From Planctomycetaceae bacterium (GTDB taxonomy: Bacteria > Planctomycetota > Planctomycetia > Pirellulales > UBA1268): a stretch of 8,917 nt of DNA. This document shows, in pieces, positions 1-4,849 of this stretch. How positions within the stretch are numbered: the first letter of the stretch is position 1; each line of letters opens with the position of its first letter. Position numbers and translations under genes: made by a program. The notes under the pieces were generated by a model. It made no database searches and was not told where the DNA came from. It saw only the letters and a list, made by a program, of their open reading frames with translations. The stretch covers positions 1 through 8,917 of the forward strand of contig JABHNP010000238.1 in the NCBI GenBank assembly GCA_018694455.1, read 5' to 3'.

Positions 1-819
1 ATGCTTCTGTTGGCGAACAATCGACACGGCACGAATATCCCCAAATGCCTTTTCTCGAATATGCTCAGGTTGTATTCGCACCGTATAACCACCAGCTTCT
101 CCAAGAAACACATGACCACTGTGCACCCACTCAAAATTCTGAAAGTGTCCTGTCTCTTTAATATTGCAATCAACTGAGTCGATTTCATCTCCTTTCTGAA
201 GAAAAACGATTCGACCCTGGCTTCCACCTTGCGCCCGTCCACACCCCTGAAGGAGCGCGACCGAATACCATCCAGCCTCCTGAACCTCGCACTGCCACAC
301 TGCGATATCACTCTGTTCGACCCAAAAGCCTACCGTGTTTTTGAAAGGCTGCGGCTCATAACGAAGCTTTTCACCAACCGTATTTGCTTCGCAAGCCCGG
401 AGAAGTAATGAACCATCTGACGACGACTTAATCGCAATCTGCTCAGAAATCAGATACGGAGCCATATCAAACTTCATCAAAAAATTTGCACCATCTGGCA
501 GCTCTTCACTCCATTGCACCCGCCATAACGTCGGCTCTGGCTGGACTTTGACTTTTATTCCTGGGTGCCCGAGACATTCGACGGAAGCAATCGGTGCACA
601 GAACCGTGGGAGACTGACGAACTTCTGCGACCTGCCACGTTTCGTTGGCGTGACTCTGAGCTGTGAGCCCGTTCGTACAACCATCGATACGCCGTCAAAA
701 CCATGTTGCCTAATGTCTAAGGCCTGCTCGTCTTCTGAAACTATTTGAAATGCACAACATTTCCCAACAAGCCCGCACCCTACAAGCATCCCCACCAAGA
801 TGGCTATCCTCTTAAGCAT
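1..819 (-). CDS. Secreted carbohydrate-binding-like protein of planctomycete type, 3' end outside window (partial)
   Basis: 273 codons are visible and the frame is open to the window edge. The start is ATG at 819, preceded by an AGAAGGA ribosome binding site. Residues 1-24 form a signal sequence: MLKR, then a hydrophobic stretch. LVGC at 12-15 fits a lipobox (Cys15), so the protein may be lipid-anchored; cleavage by signal peptidase I near residue 23 is the alternative. Residues 25-115 look like a beta-rich domain (SLPRF at 69-73, KPEP-like VQPEP at 92-96). Residues 150-270 resemble the beta-sandwich module appended to many planctomycete sulfatases and glycosidases: LRYEPQPFKNTVGFW 152-166, LLQGCG 189-194, ETGHFQNF 222-229, DIRAVSIV 261-268. 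That module probably binds glycan, but this is inferred from its associations. No catalytic domain is visible. The module is nearly finished at the edge, so little is probably missing. It is the last visible gene of the sugar-acid operon, 57 bases after the kinase. Confidence 0.85.
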   Translation of the reverse strand, partial: MLKRIAILVGMLVGCGLVGKCCAFQIVSEDEQALDIRQHGFDGVSMVVRTGSQLRVTPTKRGRSQKFVSLPRFCAPIASVECLGHPGIKVKVQPEPTLWRVQWSEELPDGANFLMKFDMAPYLISEQIAIKSSSDGSLLLRACEANTVGEKLRYEPQPFKNTVGFWVEQSDIAVWQCEVQEAGWYSVALLQGCGRAQGGSQGRIVFLQKGDEIDSVDCNIKETGHFQNFEWVHSGHVFLGEAGGYTVRIQPEHIREKAFGDIRAVSIVRQQKH

Positions 820-829
820 GAGACAACGA

Positions 830-836
830 TCCTTCT
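830..836 (-). promoter_or_regulatory. Ribosome binding site of the secreted protein gene
   Basis: The minus strand reads AGAAGGA, 10 bases before the ATG at 819. It supports that start. The 57-base gap to the kinase gene (820-876) shows no convincing promoter or terminator, so readthrough from the kinase is likely. Confidence 0.6.
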
Positions 837-876
837 GCGCACAGTTAAACATTATAAATTCCACCCACTTCAAATA

Positions 877-1974
877 TCACCGAACCACTCGTGCCCCAGC
901 ACCAGCAATGACTTTCTCAACTTCTTTGCGGGTTGCCATCGAGGTATCACCGGGCGTTGTTGACGCCAAAGCCCCATGAGCGGCTCCATAACTTACCGCT
1001 CGCTGCGGATCGTTGAATTCGAGAAAGCCGAAGGCCAAACCGCTCGCAAAACTGTCACCCCCACCAACCCGATCAAGAACTTCCAACCCCGGAAATTTCT
1101 GACTGTCGTACATTTCACCTTCGTGCCACAGTATCGCTGACCAATCATTACGAGTTGCTGTCAGCACTCGTCGTAAGGTGGTCGCTGCTACTTGAAAGTT
1201 AGGGAATTGTGCAACCGCCTGCTGAATCATCTGCTTGAAAGCATCTGTCTCAATTTCACTGATTGACTCATCAACACCCTCAACTGCGAATCCGAGTGAT
1301 GCCGTAAAGTCTTCTTCATTTCCGATCATGACGTCGACATGCTTCGCGATCTCGCGATTGACGTCGCGAGCCTTCTCAATCCCACCAATACTTTTCCAAA
1401 GACTTGGACGATAATTTAGATCATACGAAACGATGGTTCCGTATTTTTTTGCTGCTGTGACAGCTTCAATGGTCAGAGCAGCTGTCGTCTCGGAGAGCGC
1501 TGCAAAAATACCTCCTGTGTGGAACCAACGGGCACCAACCTTGCCGAATATATGGTCCCAGTCGACATCTCCCGGTTTCAGCTGACTCGCAGCAGTATTC
1601 CCTCTGTCTGGGTTGCCCACAGCACCACGGATTCCATGTCCCCGTTCTGTGAAATTGAGACCATTCCGAACGGTTCGCCCCATCCCATCATCATCCCTCC
1701 ACACAATATAGTCCGTGCATACTCCGCCCTGCATAATACAGTCCTCGATAAGGTGGCCAACCTCATTATCAACAAATGCAGAGACAACTGCCGTACGCAG
1801 ATCGAAGCATTTCCTCAATCCGCGGGTAACGTTGTATTCACCGCCACCTTCCCATGCATGAAATTCCCTCGAGGTTCGTATACGGCCTTCTCCTGGATCA
1901 AGCCGTAGCATGACTTCACCTAGTGACACAGCGTCAAAACCACATTCCTCACGAGATTTTAGTGGTAATGCCAT
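877..1974 (-). CDS. kdgK: PfkB-family sugar kinase, probable 2-keto-3-deoxygluconate kinase
   Basis: 365 residues, ribokinase/PfkB fold, cytosolic. The likely reaction is ATP-dependent phosphorylation of 2-keto-3-deoxygluconate (or its galacto epimer) to the 6-phosphate, which an aldolase would split to pyruvate and glyceraldehyde 3-phosphate. Visible motifs: the N-terminal substrate loop WEGGGEYNV (41-49), YDLNYRPSLW (184-193, a stretch typical of KDG kinases), NEED (219-222), and the C-terminal signature DRVGGGDSF (301-309), with Asp307 as the expected catalytic base. GGG replaces the usual GAG in the anion hole, a variant known in KDG kinases. Length is slightly above the usual 310-350. 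The start ATG at 1974 has a strong AAGAGGAG site 5 bases upstream. It lies 18 bases after the Ldh_2-type dehydrogenase gene, so co-transcription is nearly certain. Another 2-keto or hexose substrate cannot be excluded. No aldolase gene is in the window. Confidence 0.85.
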   Translation of the reverse strand: MALPLKSREECGFDAVSLGEVMLRLDPGEGRIRTSREFHAWEGGGEYNVTRGLRKCFDLRTAVVSAFVDNEVGHLIEDCIMQGGVCTDYIVWRDDDGMGRTVRNGLNFTERGHGIRGAVGNPDRGNTAASQLKPGDVDWDHIFGKVGARWFHTGGIFAALSETTAALTIEAVTAAKKYGTIVSYDLNYRPSLWKSIGGIEKARDVNREIAKHVDVMIGNEEDFTASLGFAVEGVDESISEIETDAFKQMIQQAVAQFPNFQVAATTLRRVLTATRNDWSAILWHEGEMYDSQKFPGLEVLDRVGGGDSFASGLAFGFLEFNDPQRAVSYGAAHGALASTTPGDTSMATRKEVEKVIAGAGARVVR

Positions 1975-1979
1975 TTCTA

Positions 1980-1987
1980 CTCCTCTT
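1980..1987 (-). promoter_or_regulatory. Strong Shine-Dalgarno of the sugar kinase gene
   Basis: The minus strand reads AAGAGGAG, 5 bases before the ATG at 1974, inside the 18-base gap after the upstream dehydrogenase stop. This fixes the kinase start. Confidence 0.75.
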
Positions 1988-1992
1988 TATGA

Positions 1993-3090
1993 TCAAACAA
2001 CAGAAACATTTTTCAAAACTTGCTTTTCAAACCCCTGTGTACCAGCTTCGATAGCGATCTCATTCAGTGCATCGACCTCAACCTCCGAAAAGAGAAGCCC
2101 GCCAGCTTCTTCACTACGGGCAGCAAATTGAGCCTCCAACTGTCCTGGCAGGAGACATGAATCATTGCCGTGCCCAAGAATATCTTCGATAACAATTTTC
2201 ACGTTTTCTATCTGTGACCTATGCTTTGCAAATAGTCCCGCTGACAATGCCTCTGGATGCAACACCTGAAAAAAGAAGTTGCAGCCCTGCTTCTCACCAT
2301 CTACCTGCTGCCTACTTCGAATTGTCGGTATCGAACCACCAATAAAGGCTGCGATAACCTCGTTCATTAACGCCAGACCGTACCCCTTATGTGCACCAAA
2401 AGGCATTAAGGACACCGCAGCATGTGGATCCGTCGTTGGATTGCCGTCTTTATCAACAGCTGCATTCGGAGGAAGCTGCTTCCCCTCTCTCTGGAATTGC
2501 TGCACTCTTCCCATTGCGATGACCGACGTTGCCCAGTCGATCACAATTGGGAATCCAACTGCATCGGTTGTTGGAAAACCCCAAGAATGCGGATTGGTAC
2601 CGAGGGTCGGAAACACACCACCAAAGGGAACAACCTCGGCCAGTGATGCCGTGCAATTGGTTACAGCGATATAACCGCGCTTTGCGGCCTCCATCACGTA
2701 GCCGCCGCCCCACAGATAGTGGAATGCATTGTCAACTGAAACCGTGCCGGAGCCATGTATTTCTGCAAGTTCAATACAACGTTCAATTGCTTCCCAGGCA
2801 ACGGCCTGCCCAAGCTTTTTCTTGCCATCCCAAACTTCTGTTGCATCAAATCTGGTCTCCAGCCGTTGTACGGCTACACCGGGAACGCAGCCACCGACAG
2901 TCGACCCAAACAGATCATCGAGGTGAATTGCCTTGATTGCATTATGGGTCCGAATCCCATGCTTTGTAGCGGCTGCCGCAAGCCTCGCTGCCTGCTTTGA
3001 TTCATTAGCTGTAAATCCGCGTTTTGCATATGCAGCGCAAACAATTCGCTCATGCTCCTCGACAGGAACAACATAGAACAACTCTGACAT
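1993..3090 (-). CDS. Ldh_2-family (malate/L-lactate-type) NAD(P)-dependent 2-hydroxyacid dehydrogenase
   Basis: 365 residues from the chosen ATG at 3090 (MSELFYVV), close to the family length of about 340-360. The family includes ComC sulfolactate dehydrogenase, YiaK 2,3-diketogulonate reductase and AllD ureidoglycolate dehydrogenase. It reduces 2-oxo acids, or oxidises (S)-type 2-hydroxy acids, with NAD(P)H in the cytosol. Visible motifs: HGIRTHN (44-50), at the site of the family's SHG with the catalytic His (here His49); FGGVFPTLGTNP (156-167), cofactor binding; FGAHKGYGL (231-239), the conserved KGYGL. Two deviations: Asn50 replaces the usual Gly after the catalytic His, and LPGQ (314-317) replaces the usual PGE near the C-terminus. 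AGAAGGGG lies just upstream of 3090. An alternative ATG at 3105 adds five residues but has no ribosome binding site. The open frame runs up to 3210 into the upstream dehydrogenase gene, but that extension has no family similarity. Substrate unknown. Confidence 0.82.
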   Translation of the reverse strand: MSELFYVVPVEEHERIVCAAYAKRGFTANESKQAARLAAAATKHGIRTHNAIKAIHLDDLFGSTVGGCVPGVAVQRLETRFDATEVWDGKKKLGQAVAWEAIERCIELAEIHGSGTVSVDNAFHYLWGGGYVMEAAKRGYIAVTNCTASLAEVVPFGGVFPTLGTNPHSWGFPTTDAVGFPIVIDWATSVIAMGRVQQFQREGKQLPPNAAVDKDGNPTTDPHAAVSLMPFGAHKGYGLALMNEVIAAFIGGSIPTIRSRQQVDGEKQGCNFFFQVLHPEALSAGLFAKHRSQIENVKIVIEDILGHGNDSCLLPGQLEAQFAARSEEAGGLLFSEVEVDALNEIAIEAGTQGFEKQVLKNVSVV

Positions 3091-3133
3091 CTCCCCTTCT
3101 TTCATCCTGTGAGGCTGGTCCCATCGAATGGAT

Positions 3134-4120
3134 TTATCCCAGAACATTCTGGACAGCAACCTCTGAATTAACCTGTGCAAGCGGTGGTTCTCCCCGCATT
3201 GCATGAACAAGATTTTTCACAGCAGCAACTGCCTGTCGCTGAACACTTTCACGAGTCCGTGACCCAATATGCGGTGTCACTAAGCAATTTGGCAGCTTTG
3301 TAAGTGGATGTTCTGCGGCTGGCGGTTCCTCATCCAGCACATCAGTCCCGTAACCACGCAACGCACCGGACTGCAAGGCCACGGCAACGTCAATCGTATT
3401 CACTATCTCTCCACGCGCACAGTTCAATATTACTGCATCAGGTTTCAGAAGCTTTATTGTTTCCTCACGAATAAGTTCCCGCGTGTCAGGTGTGAGATTT
3501 GTATGAAGAGAGAGATAATCAACCCGAGGAAAGAGATCATGAATGTCATCGACTCGCTCTACTTGATGCTCAAGAGCAAAGGATTCATCCCAGTAAACGT
3601 CAAAACCTATTACAGTCATGCCGAAAGCCTTTGCGCGTTTGGCAACCTCTTTCCCAATGCGGCCCATACCGACAACACCAATGGTTTTGCCGGCAATCTC
3701 ACGGCCCGTCTTTCGCTTCCAGCCACCTTGCCGAGTTGAGTCTGCGTGAAACAGAAGATGCTTCTCAATTGCCAGAAGTAGCAAAAACGTATGCTCAGCT
3801 ACCGTTGTATGATTCACACCTGGTGTGAAAAGTAGCGGCACACCCATTTCTGTAGCTGCACCAACGTCGATCTTATCAACACCGATACCATATTTACTAA
3901 GGACCTTTAACCGCGGACACGCCCGTTCAAGCACTGTTCTTGTGATAACGTCATCACCGCAGATATACCCATCAATTGCACCAACTGCAGCCATGGTATC
4001 CGCCTCAGAAAGTGGCCCTCGCTCCTTGATAATTTCCCAGCCTGTATCAGCTAACAACTCATGATGAGCGCCCGGGGTGTCTTGGAATGAGGTTGTCGTG
4101 ACGAGAATGCGAGGTTTCAT
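3134..4120 (-). CDS. D-isomer-specific 2-hydroxyacid dehydrogenase (phosphoglycerate dehydrogenase-like)
   Basis: 328 residues from ATG 4120. A TTG four codons upstream (4132) is in frame but less likely; GAAG, 5 bases before the ATG, is a weak ribosome binding site. The protein oxidises (R)-2-hydroxy acids or reduces 2-oxo acids with NAD(H). Visible features: KYGIGVDKIDV (76-86) and PGVNHTTVAEH (100-110), typical of the substrate domain; the Rossmann loop GMGRIG (151-156), with Asp174 at the end of the next strand favouring NAD over NADP; and the catalytic triad Arg236 (NCARGEIV), Glu265 (DEEPP) and His284 (TPHIG). It has no C-terminal ACT domain, so it is the short form and is less likely to be the allosteric SerA of serine synthesis. 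It is the first gene of the operon, 43 bases before the Ldh_2 dehydrogenase, which points to a catabolic role. Exact substrate unknown. Confidence 0.88.
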   Translation of the reverse strand: MKPRILVTTTSFQDTPGAHHELLADTGWEIIKERGPLSEADTMAAVGAIDGYICGDDVITRTVLERACPRLKVLSKYGIGVDKIDVGAATEMGVPLLFTPGVNHTTVAEHTFLLLLAIEKHLLFHADSTRQGGWKRKTGREIAGKTIGVVGMGRIGKEVAKRAKAFGMTVIGFDVYWDESFALEHQVERVDDIHDLFPRVDYLSLHTNLTPDTRELIREETIKLLKPDAVILNCARGEIVNTIDVAVALQSGALRGYGTDVLDEEPPAAEHPLTKLPNCLVTPHIGSRTRESVQRQAVAAVKNLVHAMRGEPPLAQVNSEVAVQNVLG

Positions 4121-4204
4121 ATATTTCTTCAACTGCTAGATACTGCACTATTTACTAAACTATACCGTAAACCATTTCTTCTAAAATAAAAGAATACTGA
4201 ACAG
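4121..4204 (-). promoter_or_regulatory. Intergenic region with candidate promoter for the sugar-acid operon
   Basis: This 84-base AT-rich gap separates the unknown gene (ending 4205) from the dehydrogenase operon. On the minus strand TATAGT (4164-4159) is a fair -10 box. The expected -35 position (about 4182-4187) reads ATTTTA, a poor match, so an activator or a different sigma factor would be needed. A short inverted repeat, TTTAC (4151-4155) and GTAAA (4167-4171), brackets the -10 box and could be an operator half-site pair, but five-base arms in AT-rich DNA are weak evidence. Readthrough from the hrpB operon is the alternative. Confidence 0.3.
4176..4194 (-). terminator. Weak AU-rich hairpin after the unknown gene
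   Basis: The minus-strand RNA can form UUCUUUUA / UAGAAGAA, an 8-base-pair stem with one G-U pair and a 3-base loop, 10 bases after the stop at 4205. The stem has only one G-C pair and no U tract follows it, so it is at best a poor terminator. On the plus strand the wobble becomes a C-A mismatch, so any function would belong to the minus transcript. Confidence 0.2.
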
Positions 4205-4849
4205 CTACACGGAGGGAACACCCTCTCGAAAGTGCTCCGTGAGCAAAGTTGGCTTCATCCCATCCCACTCAAATACTTTGCAGTCAAAAAAATCGTGTAT
4301 GCCAAGACCACTCACACCATGCCGTAACAACCAATACACGCTACCTTCCGCTATTGGAAATTCCTGAAACTCTTTCGCTCGTACTGCAGGGACTGAAGTC
4401 TTTATCCATGCCCAGTAATTTATGTGGGACTCAAACTGCTTATCCGGCTCTTCCTTGCACCAATATCGATATTCATATTCCGTAAGACAACAACACCTTG
4501 AAACCACATCGCGAAACGACTCGGTCAAAGCCAGATTGTTACATGCAGTAACTCCAACAGGATTTGTGGTAATGACAACAGCAGGATACCTTGCATGCCA
4601 GCGATCGACACCAACGAGCAGTTTGTCAAGGCGCGATAACCAACTACCAATATGACTTTCAAGCAGTTGCACTTCAGCAATACGAGCGTTTGGAGTCGGC
4701 TCATTGCGCTGCTGAGCATGTTTTCCACGCGGGCGATTCTTTTGTCGCTCGACTACCATAAAGTTCCTGAGTCTTGTAAGCCATTCGCCGGGTTCATGCT
4801 GCCCATCGAACTGCTCTGTTTCGGAACACTTCTTCTCTTCTTCATGCAT
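4205..4849 (-). CDS. Protein of unknown function, translationally coupled to hrpB
   Basis: 214 residues from ATG 4849; I do not recognise a family. The start overlaps the hrpB stop as ATGCATGA (8 bases), with AGGA 10 bases upstream. In-frame ATGs at 4891 and 4906 would lie deeper inside hrpB and are less likely. The N-terminus (1-58) is charged and probably disordered (HEEEKK, RQKNRPRGK, QQRNEPTP). Residues 59-214 look like one folded soluble domain, rich in Trp, Tyr and Cys: WLSRLDKLLVGVDRW (70-84), a hydrophobic strand YPAVVITTNPVGV (88-100), Cys119-Cys120-Cys121, YEYRYWCKEE (125-134), HINYWAWIK (142-150), and HGVSGLGIHDFFDCKVFEWDG (177-197). No signal peptide, membrane segment or classical zinc-finger spacing is visible. 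The coupling suggests it is made in step with HrpB, but nothing in the sequence gives a function. Confidence 0.7.
   Translation of the reverse strand: MHEEEKKCSETEQFDGQHEPGEWLTRLRNFMVVERQKNRPRGKHAQQRNEPTPNARIAEVQLLESHIGSWLSRLDKLLVGVDRWHARYPAVVITTNPVGVTACNNLALTESFRDVVSRCCCLTEYEYRYWCKEEPDKQFESHINYWAWIKTSVPAVRAKEFQEFPIAEGSVYWLLRHGVSGLGIHDFFDCKVFEWDGMKPTLLTEHFREGVPSV

Noticed and set aside
820..876. Separate promoter or riboswitch before the secreted protein gene
   Set aside because: The 57 bases hold a ribosome binding site but no convincing -35/-10 pair and no recognisable riboswitch structure.
1519..1908. 129-codon plus-strand open frame
   Set aside because: It is antisense to the sugar kinase gene, whose frame has clear motifs; no ribosome binding site or family was seen.
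3091..3210. N-terminal extension of the Ldh_2 dehydrogenase to an ATG at 3210
   Set aside because: It would overlap the upstream dehydrogenase gene by 77 bases, has no family similarity, and better starts exist at 3090 or 3105.
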